64,000 nucleotides of DNA from Dehalococcoidia bacterium (GCA_014239735.1 JAAZYI010000020.1:60328-124327), one strand, 5' to 3'; positions 27,852 through 37,965 are shown, numbered from the stretch's first letter. Notes: generated from the letters alone by a model not told the origin. Translations and numbers: made by a program.

Positions 27852-28562
27852 TTACCAAAATTTTATTCTTCTTAATATCTTTATAAAATTTACTACACCT
27901 ACGAAGCGATTATAATTATATAATTTTGAGGGCAATTCTCCTCTGTTCGACGATTTATATAATTTTGAGAGTCCGCTTTTTTTATGGAACTGAACTAGAG
28001 ATATCTGACTTCTATTTGATCTTGAAAAATTAATTACAAATTCATTAATTTCATCCCAATTAATTTCATTTAATATACTGTCTTTTTTTTGCCCCTTTCT
28101 ATAATTAAATGAATCTGTGTCATCAACAAAAATTATGGAATCTTTGTTTAAATAAGGGAACCAATTATATAGAACTTTTTTTACATGGCTAGATGTATGA
28201 AGGCTGTCAATTAGAAGAATATCTATGCCTCTTTTTTTAATATTTGGGAATTGGCCTAATATTTTATCAACTTCAGTATCATCTGATTGAAAGAAGCTCC
28301 ATGCGCTTGACTCCACTACATCACTGCAATCTTCGATATCAACTGAATAACAGTGACTTCCAGAAAGCTCACTGTTGTAAGCAAATATAGAAGATGAAAA
28401 CCCCTTTCTAACCCCGCATTCCAAAATCAATTGCCCTGCCCTTTTTTGCATTGTTTTGTGTATTTCCTCCATAGGAGAAATTTCAGGATAAGTAATGTCT
28501 TTTTCTTGGAGACTTTGAAAATTAGATATAATTTTATCTATGTCGAAATGCTTTGAGTTCAT
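27852..28562 (-). CDS. class I SAM methyltransferase (Methyltransf_24-like)
   Basis: The motif I strand is LILECGVRKGFSSSIFAY, followed by YSVDIEDC and the strand-4 block IDILLIDSLHTSSHVKKVL with SIIFVDDTDS. The Glu-containing first strand and the IDxxH...DD arrangement are typical of the Methyltransf_24 and cephalosporin-hydroxylase-like group, often acting on sugars. The gene stands alone between the ThDP operon and divergent acnA; no sugar or cell-wall genes are nearby. Substrate is unknown. Confidence 0.65.
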   Translation of the reverse strand: MNSKHFDIDKIISNFQSLQEKDITYPEISPMEEIHKTMQKRAGQLILECGVRKGFSSSIFAYNSELSGSHCYSVDIEDCSDVVESSAWSFFQSDDTEVDKILGQFPNIKKRGIDILLIDSLHTSSHVKKVLYNWFPYLNKDSIIFVDDTDSFNYRKGQKKDSILNEINWDEINEFVINFSRSNRSQISLVQFHKKSGLSKLYKSSNRGELPSKLYNYNRFVGVVNFIKILRRIKFW

Positions 28563-28672
28563 AACAAATTAAGTCATTGAAATTAAAAAATTAGTATTCA
28601 AATATATATATAGAGTAACATAATAATTTAAGTATAATGCAAGTTATTATTTAGATAAATATAGTATAAATT

Positions 28673-31276
28673 ATGAGTTTAATTAACAGTAAATACGAAT
28701 ATTATAGTATAAAAAATTTAGCTGAAGAAAAAGAGATAAAGAAGCTTCCATATTCGATCAGAGTACTATTAGAAAATATTTTGAGAGGTAAGGATTTTGG
28801 CTATTCCAATGAAAATGATATAGAAAATGTTTTGAAGTGGAGTCCAGGTAATATACCTAAAAAAGAAATCCCTTTTATGCCTTCTAGAGTTGTATTGCAA
28901 GATTTCACTGGTGTTCCCGCTGTGGTGGATTTAGCTACTATGAGAGATGCAGCAAAAAAATTAGGGTTTGATTCTAAGAAAGTTAATCCTTTAGTCAGGT
29001 CAGATTTAGTCATTGATCATTCTGTTCAAGTTGATTTTTACAAAAGTTCAAAGGCTTTACAAAAGAACACTGAACTTGAATTTCAGAGGAATAGAGAAAG
29101 ATATCAATTTTTAAAATGGGGGCAACAGGCCTTTGATAATTTTAGAATTATACCACCAGGAGTAGGAATAGTTCATCAGGTTAATCTTGAGTATCTCGCT
29201 CCCGGGGTAATAATAAATAATATTAATGGAGTAAATAAAATATATCCTGATACTTGTATTGGGACAGACTCACACACAACCATGATTAATGGGTTGGGAG
29301 TATTAGGTTGGGGTGTTGGAGGGATAGAAGCTGAAGCAGTAATGTTAGGCCAGCCTTATTATATGAAATTACCTGAAGTAATAGGGGTGAATATATCAGG
29401 AAAACTTAGAGAAGGTACTACAGCAACAGATCTTGTCCTTTCAATCACTCAAGTCCTAAGAAATCTAGGAGTTGTAGAGAAGTTTGTTGAGTTTTTTGGA
29501 AAAGGTTTAAGCGCTATGTCTCTCCAAGATAGGGCTACTATTGCAAATATGGCGCCTGAATATGGCGCCACATGTGGATTTTTCCCTGTTGATGATGAGA
29601 CATTGAGTTATTTAAAAAATTCTGGAAGAGATTCAGAAATTGTAAGTCTTGCGGAAGATTATTCAAAAGAACAATTAATGTTCCATGATGAAAATTCTAT
29701 TCCTGAATATAATGAAATAGTTGATTTTGACTTAGACTCTGTCAGGCCAAGTTTATCTGGCCCAAGAAGACCACAAGATAAAATTTTTTTAAATGATGTT
29801 AAATCTGTATTCAGTAATGAATTTAAAGGATTAAGTAAATCTAATGACAAATTAAGCAATGGATCTGTAGCAATTGCAGCTATTACTAGTTGTACAAATA
29901 CATCTAATCCTTCAGTTATGATTGGTGCAGGCTTACTTGCAAGAAATCTAGAAAATATTGGATTAAAACCTAAACCATGGGTTAAGACATCAATGGCTCC
30001 TGGCTCTAGAGTTGTGACTAGCTATCTAAGTAATTCCGGTTTAGATAAATATTTGGATAGCCTAGGTTTTAATACTGTTGGTTTTGGTTGTACTACTTGT
30101 ATAGGAAATTCAGGACCCCTTGACGATGAAGTATCTGAAAATATAGAAAGTTCAGATCTAGTTGTAGCTAGTGTTTTAAGTGGGAATAGAAATTTTGAAG
30201 GTCGAATTCACCCTTTAGTTAAAGCTAATTTTCTGGCCTCTCCATTATTAGTCATAGCTTATGCTGTAGCTGGAACTGTTAATATTGATATGACTAATGA
30301 TCCGTTAGGTACTGATTCTTCAGGAAGAGATGTTTATTTGGCTGATGTATGGCCATCTTCAAAGGATATTCAAAATGAAATTAACAAATCTATTTCCCCC
30401 GAGATGTTTAAAGAGCAATATGAAAATGCAATTTTAAATAATAATGATTGGAATAAATTAGAATCTTCCAAAGGAGAAAATTATAAGTGGGATTCAAGTT
30501 CAAGTTATATTCAAAAAGCACCATTCTTTGATGACTTCTCAAAAGATGCTCCTGAAATTAAACCATTAAAAGATGCAAGGTTATTATGTGTATTGGGGGA
30601 TTCTGTAACTACAGATCATATTTCACCAGCAGGCTCAATTCCTGAGTTAGCTCCAGCAGGTCAATTTTTGATTTCCAGAGATATTCCTAGGAATCAATTT
30701 AATTCTTATGGTTCGAGAAGAGGCAATCATGATGTAATGGCACGAGGGACATTTGGAAATATTAGATTAAAGAACCTTTTAACTCCTGAAAAAGAAGGTG
30801 ATTGGACTATGTTTTTCCCTGAAAATAGAGAGATGAGAATATTTGAAGCTGCTAAAGAATATGAAAAAAATGATACCCCTCTAATTGTTATTGCAGGTAA
30901 GGAATATGGAACAGGATCTTCAAGAGATTGGGCAGCAAAAGGACCAAATCTCTTAGGAGTAAAAGCAGTTATTGCAGAAAGTTTTGAGCGAATTCATAGG
31001 AGTAATTTAATTGGAATGGGAATCACTCCCTTAGAATTTGTTGATGGTGAAAATTATAAATCTCTTGGCTTATTTGGTGATGAATATTTTGATTTTGAAG
31101 ATATTAATATTGATACTGAACCATTATCAATAATTAGTATAAAAGCTAAAAGAGGAAATGAACTTGGAGTTAACTTTAAGGTTAAATTAAGAGTAGATAC
31201 TGAAATAGAAAAAAAGTATTTATTTAATGGGGGAGTACTGCAATTTGTGTTAAGGGATATGGTTTCAAGTTTCTAA
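28673..31276 (+). CDS. acnA: aconitate hydratase A
   Basis: Aconitase interconverts citrate and isocitrate in the TCA cycle. The three iron-sulfur Cys ligands are in AITSCTNTSN and GFGCTTCIGNSG. Early blocks IGTDSHTTMINGLGVLGWGVGG and the swivel-domain blocks GDSVTTDHISPAGSI and GKEYGTGSSRDWAAKG are intact. The 867 residues are slightly shorter than usual but complete. A TATAAT at 28633-28638 may be its -10; no good -35 is seen. It is transcribed alone. Confidence 0.97.
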   Translation: MSLINSKYEYYSIKNLAEEKEIKKLPYSIRVLLENILRGKDFGYSNENDIENVLKWSPGNIPKKEIPFMPSRVVLQDFTGVPAVVDLATMRDAAKKLGFDSKKVNPLVRSDLVIDHSVQVDFYKSSKALQKNTELEFQRNRERYQFLKWGQQAFDNFRIIPPGVGIVHQVNLEYLAPGVIINNINGVNKIYPDTCIGTDSHTTMINGLGVLGWGVGGIEAEAVMLGQPYYMKLPEVIGVNISGKLREGTTATDLVLSITQVLRNLGVVEKFVEFFGKGLSAMSLQDRATIANMAPEYGATCGFFPVDDETLSYLKNSGRDSEIVSLAEDYSKEQLMFHDENSIPEYNEIVDFDLDSVRPSLSGPRRPQDKIFLNDVKSVFSNEFKGLSKSNDKLSNGSVAIAAITSCTNTSNPSVMIGAGLLARNLENIGLKPKPWVKTSMAPGSRVVTSYLSNSGLDKYLDSLGFNTVGFGCTTCIGNSGPLDDEVSENIESSDLVVASVLSGNRNFEGRIHPLVKANFLASPLLVIAYAVAGTVNIDMTNDPLGTDSSGRDVYLADVWPSSKDIQNEINKSISPEMFKEQYENAILNNNDWNKLESSKGENYKWDSSSSYIQKAPFFDDFSKDAPEIKPLKDARLLCVLGDSVTTDHISPAGSIPELAPAGQFLISRDIPRNQFNSYGSRRGNHDVMARGTFGNIRLKNLLTPEKEGDWTMFFPENREMRIFEAAKEYEKNDTPLIVIAGKEYGTGSSRDWAAKGPNLLGVKAVIAESFERIHRSNLIGMGITPLEFVDGENYKSLGLFGDEYFDFEDINIDTEPLSIISIKAKRGNELGVNFKVKLRVDTEIEKKYLFNGGVLQFVLRDMVSSF

Positions 31277-31279
31277 ATT

Positions 31280-32161
31280 CTAAAGTAGATTTTTAAGAGT
31301 TTGACTCAAATCTTCTTCTATAAAATTATAATTATTTTGCTGCAACTTTTCTGGTACTACGGGGTAATCATTTAATAAAATTTGACTGGATAATTTGCCG
31401 GCCCCTAGTTTGATTATAGGTCTGGGAATTGTGAATATTGGATTTATGTTTAACCCTTGAGCTAATTTGCTTAGAAATTCTTTGGATGTAGCTTTTTGAG
31501 GAGAAACAATATTAATTGGCCCTTCTAAAAAGTTTGAATTTATAACGAAATTCATTATTCCAATAACATCATTTATAGATATCCATGGCCAACATTGATT
31601 ACCACTCCCGATTGATGAAACTCTAAGATAATAAATTAGATTTTTCATAATTTTTAAAAATAAACTTTTTTTTGAGATTACTTGACCAAGCCTTAGGTTT
31701 ATTATTTTAGTTTTTGGAGTGTCATAAAACCTTGAAGCCTCTTCCCAATCTAAGGCTAATTGTGGCAAGAATCCTTTACCATAACTACTATTTTCACTTA
31801 TATCATTTTTTGATGATTTATATATTCCGCATGCTGAAGCTGAAATAAAATATTTCGGAGGATTTTTTAACTTTGAGATTACTCTGGATAGCAATAAATT
31901 TGTTCCTACTCTTGAAGAATATATTAACTCCTTATTAATACTTAAAGGACTTATAGAAGCAATATTATTTCCACAGAGATTAATAATTATGTCGAATGAT
32001 TCTAGTTTGTCTTGGTTTATATAATTTGTAACAGGATCCCAAAAAATTCCAGCAATATTTTTTGACCTAACTATTCTAGTAACTGTATGATTTTTCAATC
32101 TAAAATCATTAACAATATAAGTCCCTATAAGTCCATGAGATCCTGCTATAGCAATTTTCAT
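31280..32161 (-). CDS. TIGR01777-family epimerase (YfcH/SulA-like)
   Basis: The protein is an extended short-chain dehydrogenase with N-terminal IAGSHGLIGTYIV (Rossmann), then IINLCGNNIA, SRVGTNLLLSRVI and SASACGIYKSSKND, which matches the TIGR01777 pattern INLAG-SR-SASAxGxYG, although the Tyr-Lys pair is not obvious. Bacterial members are of unknown function; some were named cell-division inhibitor SulA on weak grounds. It follows the RidA-like gene by 0 bp in a minus-strand operon. Confidence 0.8.
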   Translation of the reverse strand: MKIAIAGSHGLIGTYIVNDFRLKNHTVTRIVRSKNIAGIFWDPVTNYINQDKLESFDIIINLCGNNIASISPLSINKELIYSSRVGTNLLLSRVISKLKNPPKYFISASACGIYKSSKNDISENSSYGKGFLPQLALDWEEASRFYDTPKTKIINLRLGQVISKKSLFLKIMKNLIYYLRVSSIGSGNQCWPWISINDVIGIMNFVINSNFLEGPINIVSPQKATSKEFLSKLAQGLNINPIFTIPRPIIKLGAGKLSSQILLNDYPVVPEKLQQNNYNFIEEDLSQTLKNLL

Positions 32162-32815
32162 TTATTTTTTTAGTTTTGATTTAAATCTTGGGTCAATAGG
32201 AAAAATCCATCCACGATTCATAATTATTTCTTTTGAAAGTTCAGGAGGTATTGCAACAATTATTTCAGGTTCGATTGAAAATCTACCAGTAAATCCGCCA
32301 ATTGCACTCCTGGTGTGAACTCCAGAGTAACCACCTTTGTCTTCTGATCCATCAAAATAATCTCCAAGTACCCCAAAAATAGATTGCCATCTTAAAGAAA
32401 ACCCATTCATTACTGCAGGGCCTGAATCAAAATCAACATCAGTTGAAACTACCATGCCTAAAGCTTTTACAGTGTAAATTATATCGTTAAGATCTCCTCC
32501 TTCTCCTCCGCATACTAAAGACCAATGGAGCCTTGTTAGCATGTTATCGGCTATTTTTTGCGCTGCTTGTTGGCCATGCTTTACTCTCTCTGGGTCGTCA
32601 TTCATCTGATAATCTCCTCCTCCTTCTCCTGATAGATAAACTAACCCAGATTCATGAAAAAGCACTGTAGCAATAGGCAATCCGCTAGATGTAATATCTT
32701 TTACATGTTCATCATAAGTACCTAAATCTATTCCTAATTCAGATATTCTTTCATAAACATCATAATCCCTTCTTATCTCTTTTGGGATTATTGAGTTTTC
32801 ATAAAATTTACTCAT
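32162..32815 (-). CDS. RidA/YjgF-family-like protein
   Basis: The core resembles RidA proteins: GLVYLSGEGGG, then the helix QQAAQKIADNMLTRL, GGDLNDIIYTVKALGMV, and a final TRSAIGGFTGRF where RSAIG matches the RidA strand with its substrate Arg. RidA enzymes deaminate reactive enamines; many diverged members serve catabolic pathways. At 217 residues it has an extra N-terminal 45 residues and a longer insert near DYFDGSEDKGGYSGV. It lies 11 bp after an enolase-superfamily gene, so a linked catabolic job is likely. Confidence 0.62.
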   Translation of the reverse strand: MSKFYENSIIPKEIRRDYDVYERISELGIDLGTYDEHVKDITSSGLPIATVLFHESGLVYLSGEGGGDYQMNDDPERVKHGQQAAQKIADNMLTRLHWSLVCGGEGGDLNDIIYTVKALGMVVSTDVDFDSGPAVMNGFSLRWQSIFGVLGDYFDGSEDKGGYSGVHTRSAIGGFTGRFSIEPEIIVAIPPELSKEIIMNRGWIFPIDPRFKSKLKK

Positions 32816-32826
32816 GGCTCCTCCTT

Positions 32827-33960
32827 TTATTTTATTGTTAATATTTTATTCTCTTTGATCCATTTATTATCTAATCTTAAACCTAGTCCCGGCTTATCAA
32901 AAGGCTTAACATTGCCGTTATTAAGATTTATAGTTTCTATAGTAGCAAAATCAGCTGTTGAAGTAGGCATCCAATATTCATAATAAGTACAATTATTTAT
33001 ACTACAAGTTACATGTATATTTGCCATATTAAAAAAGATATTCCCTCCAGTTCCGATTTCACATCTTTTATTGAATGCTTCAGCAACAGCAGCAGATTTT
33101 AGTAATCCAGTAATTCCAAGTTTTCTTGAAGTACCTCTCATTATTTGTGGTGCTAATTCCGTGGCATATAATCTATTCTCATTAAATAAGAACGGAGCTT
33201 GATCTGTCATTGCCAAAGGCGTTTTAATTTTTTTGTTAAGTTTGCTGATTGATTCAAAATCGTCCCATTTTATTGGATCTTCAAACCAAAAGAAAAAGTT
33301 ATCATCTAAGGCCTTTCCAATCTTTACTGCTTTATTAAGATCATATGTATTATTAGGATCAATCATCAATGTGTAACTTTCGCCAACATTCTTTCTAACT
33401 AAATTAACCATTTTTATAGTTTTATTTGTGTCCATTGGTCCTGGATGAATTTTATAAGCACTCAATCCAAGTTCTGTAACTTCATCACTTTCACTAACAT
33501 AGCCTTCTGGGTCATTGTGCCTAGGTTGATAAGTTCCATAGGCAGGAATATCCTTATTGCTCCCTCCTAGCAGACTAAATACTGGCAGTCCTGAAATTTT
33601 GCCTTTAAGATCCCATAATGCAACATCTACAGAAGCAAATGCTGCGTAATCAACAGGATTGAATCTATTTATAGAGGCTTTAGGCATATTATTTACGTAA
33701 GTCCATAAGGCAAGATTGTCTAATGGGTTTTTATTAATAAGTAAATGAGAAAACCTTTTATGAATGTTTCTAATAATTTTCATTGATTCGCCTCTGTGCT
33801 GGCCAATCATAGAATTCCCTTCAATCCCTTCATCGGTCTTTATCCTCAATATGCCTTGATGAACAACCCCTCCTGTAACTCCAGCGGCTTGATAAACATT
33901 ATCTCCCACGAAATCTAAGTTTCTCTCAACAATATCAATGACTATCTCAGTAATTTTCAT
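32827..33960 (-). CDS. enolase-superfamily enzyme (mandelate racemase/MLE type), paralogue 2
   Basis: This is a second member of the superfamily. The capping domain is followed by SVDVALWDLKGKISGLPV, the strand AYKIHPGP with Lys, and metal-ligand strands LMIDPNNTYD, FWFEDPIKWDD and LAMTDQAP, the last using Asp where many members have Glu. The C-terminal block EIGTGGNIFFNMAN replaces the usual PHN-type motif, so the reaction may differ from paralogue 1. It heads a minus-strand operon with the RidA-like and epimerase genes. Substrate unknown. Confidence 0.82.
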   Translation of the reverse strand: MKITEIVIDIVERNLDFVGDNVYQAAGVTGGVVHQGILRIKTDEGIEGNSMIGQHRGESMKIIRNIHKRFSHLLINKNPLDNLALWTYVNNMPKASINRFNPVDYAAFASVDVALWDLKGKISGLPVFSLLGGSNKDIPAYGTYQPRHNDPEGYVSESDEVTELGLSAYKIHPGPMDTNKTIKMVNLVRKNVGESYTLMIDPNNTYDLNKAVKIGKALDDNFFFWFEDPIKWDDFESISKLNKKIKTPLAMTDQAPFLFNENRLYATELAPQIMRGTSRKLGITGLLKSAAVAEAFNKRCEIGTGGNIFFNMANIHVTCSINNCTYYEYWMPTSTADFATIETINLNNGNVKPFDKPGLGLRLDNKWIKENKILTIK

Positions 33961-34020
33961 AATTTTAATTTACACTATTAATTCGTTAATTGTTTAATAA
34001 ATATAAGGACAAATAAAAAA

Positions 34021-34710
34021 TTGAGTAAGTCAAACTTAATATTAGTAAGGCATGGCCAAAGTGAATGGAATAAGCTAGATCAGTTTACAGGATGGGTAGA
34101 TGTTGGTTTATCTAAAAAGGGAATTGAAGAAGCAAAAAATGCGGGTGCAAAAATAAAAGACACAGAAATCTTGTTTGATAATGCATTTACTTCGATTTTA
34201 AAAAGATCTATACAGACATTCGATCAGATAAATAGAATCAGTAACATCCCTATCAACTTCAGGAAAGATTGGAGATTAAATGAGAGGCATTATGGAGCAC
34301 TACAAGGGTTAAACAAGCAAAAAATGAGAGATATTCATGGAGATGAACAAGTTTTGATTTGGAGAAGAAGTTATGATGTTAGGCCTCCTGAGCTTGAAAA
34401 AGATGAAGTAGAAAAATTAAGAAGCCAGGAATGTTTTTTAGGCCAAAATATTGATCCATTTCCTAAATGTGAATCATTAAAAGATACATTTAAAAGACTA
34501 ATGCCTTTCATAGATTTAAACTTAACCCCATTGATAAAAAATAATAAAAATATCCTAATATCTGCTCATGGTAATAGTATTAGAGCAATGCTTAAATTTT
34601 TCGAAAAAATATCAGATAATGAGATTGCAAAAGTAGAAATCTCTACAGGAGAGCCCCTTCATTTATTACTTAATGATGAGTTGAAAGTGTTGGATAAAAA
34701 ATATCTGTAA
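34021..34710 (+). CDS. gpmA: 2,3-bisphosphoglycerate-dependent phosphoglycerate mutase
   Basis: This enzyme interconverts 3- and 2-phosphoglycerate. The phosphohistidine block is LVRHGQSEWNKLDQFTGW, then LNERHYGALQGLNK and the second His in SAHGNSIRAM. These identify the cofactor-dependent GpmA branch. Length is 229 residues. Translation starts with TTG at 34021, with AAGGA 11 bases ahead; no ATG or GTG fits before the catalytic block. It is the only plus-strand gene between 31.3 and 38 kb. Confidence 0.94.
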   Translation: MSKSNLILVRHGQSEWNKLDQFTGWVDVGLSKKGIEEAKNAGAKIKDTEILFDNAFTSILKRSIQTFDQINRISNIPINFRKDWRLNERHYGALQGLNKQKMRDIHGDEQVLIWRRSYDVRPPELEKDEVEKLRSQECFLGQNIDPFPKCESLKDTFKRLMPFIDLNLTPLIKNNKNILISAHGNSIRAMLKFFEKISDNEIAKVEISTGEPLHLLLNDELKVLDKKYL

Positions 34711-34711
34711 A

Positions 34712-35788
34712 TTAAATTATCTTTGCTCTCTTTTTCATAATACTAATATCAAAATCTAAACCAAAACTATTATCATCAGGAACCAAAATATTCCCTGATT
34801 CAATATTCAGAGAATTTTTAGTAATTGGATTATCAATAAGGGAATTTTGCTCTATGTTGTATTCAAGAGGTAATTTTATTGAATTATTTATTGATAAAAA
34901 ATGCAAATGGATTGCGGTTGAAATAAGTGGTTGGGTATTATGAATCATTATTTCTCTTTTCCCTAAGTAGGACATAATTTTTTTGAATTCAGTTATTCCT
35001 CCTGTCTTTATTGCATCAGGCTGTAATATGTCAGGATTTCCCTTTTCTATTAAATTTTTGAAATCTTGAACTGTATAACAACATTCTCCGCTAGCAATAG
35101 GTATTGATAAGCTTTCAGCTACGCATTTAAGTCCCTCTAAGTCAGTTACATGCACTGGTTGTTCAAATTGGAATACTTCAAATCTCTCTAATTCATGCCC
35201 TACCTCAATTGCTTTCTTAACTGAATATCCACCATTTACATCAACCATTATTTTTATATTATTACCTAACTTCTTTCTTATCGCCTCTACTGTTTTTAAA
35301 GTTTTATCTCTTGGGGAATCAACTTCTTCAGGATAAGCCGAATGCATTTTATAAAATGAGAACCCTTCTTCATAAAAGAAAGAAGCTCTATCCGCTTCTT
35401 CTTCAGGACTTATATCTCTTTTCATTGAACTTGCATAAATTGGGATAGAATTTCTTATCTTTTTACCTAATTTTTTATGAAGAGGTACACCTTCTTTTTT
35501 TAGATTTATATCCCATATCGCAGTGTCTATTCCTGATATCGCAGTTAATAGAGAGCCATAAGGACCACAAGTAGATGCAGCGTTATAAAGAAGCTCCCAA
35601 ATTCCTTGATAATTTAATGGATCTTTATTTAAAAGTATTTCTTTGAAGATTGTTTCTACAGCTGCTTTAGTTACCCATGGTGATCTTCTGAAACTCTCTC
35701 CAACTCCGGTAACTCCTTCATTCGTTTCTATTATTACGTAAGGATAAATTCCGTCTATCACTAGACATTCAACTTCAGTTATTTTCAT
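34712..35788 (-). CDS. enolase-superfamily enzyme (mandelate racemase/MLE type), paralogue 3
   Basis: This is a third member, 358 residues. The capping domain ends near GIDTAIWDINLKKEGVPLH; barrel strands are SFYKMHSAYPEE, IMVDVNGGYS, FQFEQPVH and IASGECCYT as the metal-ligand set, with PDAIKTGGITE and a catalytic-type His in MIHNTQP. This residue set is close to acid-sugar dehydratases. Its start overlaps ispH by 4 bp and it follows the MFS-ispH genes in one minus-strand operon. Substrate unknown; similarity to the other two paralogues is low by eye. Confidence 0.83.
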   Translation of the reverse strand: MKITEVECLVIDGIYPYVIIETNEGVTGVGESFRRSPWVTKAAVETIFKEILLNKDPLNYQGIWELLYNAASTCGPYGSLLTAISGIDTAIWDINLKKEGVPLHKKLGKKIRNSIPIYASSMKRDISPEEEADRASFFYEEGFSFYKMHSAYPEEVDSPRDKTLKTVEAIRKKLGNNIKIMVDVNGGYSVKKAIEVGHELERFEVFQFEQPVHVTDLEGLKCVAESLSIPIASGECCYTVQDFKNLIEKGNPDILQPDAIKTGGITEFKKIMSYLGKREIMIHNTQPLISTAIHLHFLSINNSIKLPLEYNIEQNSLIDNPITKNSLNIESGNILVPDDNSFGLDFDISIMKKRAKII

Positions 35789-36687
35789 TGGTTAAGTTCT
35801 TGGGGTAATTTAAAAGAGATGGTTTCAGGAGGCCCACCAATATATTCAACAGATTTAGGCTTTATAGCTTTTATTACATCTTGAACCATATTTTCAGGAG
35901 TTGAAGCGCCTGAAGTTATTCCGATAGTTTTTACATCTTTAATCCAATCAAAGTTTATTTCTTGAGGCCCTAATATTAAATATGAAGGGACCCCTTTTCG
36001 TATAGCAACATCTTTTAGCCTTTGGCAATTTGAGCTATTATTTGCCCCAATAACTAATACCAAGTCACATTTTTCAGCTAACAATTCAGTTGCACTTTGT
36101 CTATTGGTTGTTGCATAGCAAATGTCATTTCTGATTACAGCATCAGGTACTAATTCTTTTATGTTGCCTATTGCTTTTGATGTGTCATTGACAGACAAAG
36201 TGGTTTGAGAAATTACAGCTACATTTTTTAATTTTTTAATTTTATCTGAAGGAAAATCTTTTCTTTCATCCACAAGTAGCATGTCCGCTTGACCCATGGT
36301 TCCCTTGACTTCTTGATGGTCATGATGTCCAACAAGAATTATAGATTTTTTTTCGTTAGAATATTTTTTTGCCTCATTATGAACTTTAGTTACAAGAGGG
36401 CATGTTGCATCAATAATAGTTAACCTTCTTTTTTTGGCTTTTTCGTAATCTTCAGGAGCAGAGCCATGTGCAGAAAAAACCACTACGCTACCTTCCGGAA
36501 TTTCATCTATATCCTCTACGGTAATTGCGCCTTGAGTTTCTACATCGTTAACAACATCTGGATTGTGAACTATTTGGTGTTTAACATATACAGGCGATCC
36601 AAATTTTTTTAATGCTATTTCTACAATATCAATTGCTCTTACTACTCCTGCGCAAAAGCCTCTTGGATTTGTTACTAATACTTTCAA
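35785..36687 (-). CDS. ispH: 4-hydroxy-3-methylbut-2-enyl diphosphate reductase
   Basis: This is the last enzyme of the MEP isoprenoid pathway, making IPP and DMAPP. The three cluster-binding Cys residues are seen in PRGFCAGVVRAI (residue 12), IDATCPLVTKVH and NDICYATTNRQ. VYVKHQIVHNPDVV and GASTPENMVQDVI are also conserved. Length is 300 residues. It is overlapped by the enolase-family gene downstream and 6 bp from the MFS gene upstream, an operon with no obvious shared function. Confidence 0.96.
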   Translation of the reverse strand: MKVLVTNPRGFCAGVVRAIDIVEIALKKFGSPVYVKHQIVHNPDVVNDVETQGAITVEDIDEIPEGSVVVFSAHGSAPEDYEKAKKRRLTIIDATCPLVTKVHNEAKKYSNEKKSIILVGHHDHQEVKGTMGQADMLLVDERKDFPSDKIKKLKNVAVISQTTLSVNDTSKAIGNIKELVPDAVIRNDICYATTNRQSATELLAEKCDLVLVIGANNSSNCQRLKDVAIRKGVPSYLILGPQEINFDWIKDVKTIGITSGASTPENMVQDVIKAIKPKSVEYIGGPPETISFKLPQELNQ

Positions 36688-36693
36688 AATATC

Positions 36694-37965
36694 CTACTCT
36701 TCATCTTTTATAATTGATGCTGCTAAAGGGGCAATTATAAAGCAAATACCTGCAAAAGCAATTAAAGAAAAATAGCCTAAATTTAATCTTATATTATTTA
36801 AATAATCAATTAAAATACCCGCAAATCTTGCGCCAATTCCTGAGAAAAGAAAGCCTATTGCCAATAGACCAATTTGATTACCTGCATTTTTTCTCGAAAT
36901 CACGTCATTTGTTAATGCCCATATCGTACCAAACATCGACCCTACAGAAATTCCTATCCCAGAACATAAAATTAATACTGATATGGGGGAGTGAAAAATT
37001 ATAATCGCAAAGCAACTCAAACTGCCTATAATTCCTCCTATTATGATAATAATTTTTCTGTTATATTTATCTGATAATTTCCCGGCTGGAATCATAGATA
37101 ATCCGATGCTTGTTCCTAGTACAATAATTACACCAGTAAGCATTGGTGCAGGATTATCAAGTTTTAGAACATCTTGAAGTAAGAATACGGCATATGACTG
37201 AAGGGAAGAAAAAGCTAGTAATGTGAAACTGAATGTTATTAGAACTAATATTAAATTCCCTAACCTATTCTTAGATTTTTTATCATCTAAATTATCTTTT
37301 GTTATATCGACTGAGGGATATTTTAGGCTAGAGTAACTCCATATAGTGGCGATAATCATTATAGATGAAAGAAAAATAAGTCCACTTAGAAACCATATGC
37401 TGTTTCCAGTTTGGTCATATATATTCATAATTTGTAGAACAATAATTAAGGTTATTATTGAACCTGCCACTCTGAGAGAATTGAATTTCCCTGAGGCGCT
37501 TCCAAATTCATCTTCACTTACATGATCTTTTAGAAGTGCGTTTGCTGGCCCTTCGCCTAAATTAGCAAAAAATTGAATAACCATCCAGCAGAATAAGAGT
37601 GAAATAAAGTCTTTAGCATAATAAATAGTAATTATTGTTAGTGCTGTCCCAAAACCTCCAATTATAATAAATGGCAGCCTTTTCCCAATTTTAATATTAG
37701 TTTTGTCACTTATTAATCCTGCAAGGGGTTGCGTGATAGCTGCTATAAAAACACCGGAAACTAACAATATCCCCAAAGCGCCATTCTTTTCAAAATTGTA
37801 CCCAAATAATTCTATGTACCCTAAAGGCATGACTTCTAATATCTTGTATGGAGCTATTACTACCACAAGACAAATTATTATTCCTGAGATGCCAAATATG
37901 AAGGATCCTAGATTGAACACATTGTCAGTTCCTTCAGATATTATTTTTTTAACCAAACTAATCAT
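36694..37965 (-). CDS. MFS transporter, substrate unknown
   Basis: This is a 423-residue membrane protein with about twelve hydrophobic segments and the MFS motif A region GLISDKTNIKIGKRLP after the second helix; a related loop GKLSDKYNRKI follows the central loop. The pattern (DKxxxxxGKRxP) resembles the sugar:cation symporter and SLC45-like group. Being in an operon with an acid-sugar-type enolase paralogue, uptake of a sugar or sugar acid is a fair guess only. It is divergent from prs. Confidence 0.75.
   Translation of the reverse strand: MISLVKKIISEGTDNVFNLGSFIFGISGIIICLVVVIAPYKILEVMPLGYIELFGYNFEKNGALGILLVSGVFIAAITQPLAGLISDKTNIKIGKRLPFIIIGGFGTALTIITIYYAKDFISLLFCWMVIQFFANLGEGPANALLKDHVSEDEFGSASGKFNSLRVAGSIITLIIVLQIMNIYDQTGNSIWFLSGLIFLSSIMIIATIWSYSSLKYPSVDITKDNLDDKKSKNRLGNLILVLITFSFTLLAFSSLQSYAVFLLQDVLKLDNPAPMLTGVIIVLGTSIGLSMIPAGKLSDKYNRKIIIIIGGIIGSLSCFAIIIFHSPISVLILCSGIGISVGSMFGTIWALTNDVISRKNAGNQIGLLAIGFLFSGIGARFAGILIDYLNNIRLNLGYFSLIAFAGICFIIAPLAASIIKDEE

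Noticed and set aside
28610-28640. Firm promoter for acnA
   Set aside because: A TATAAT is present but no acceptable -35 lies 16-18 bp upstream, so I mention it only in the gene entry.
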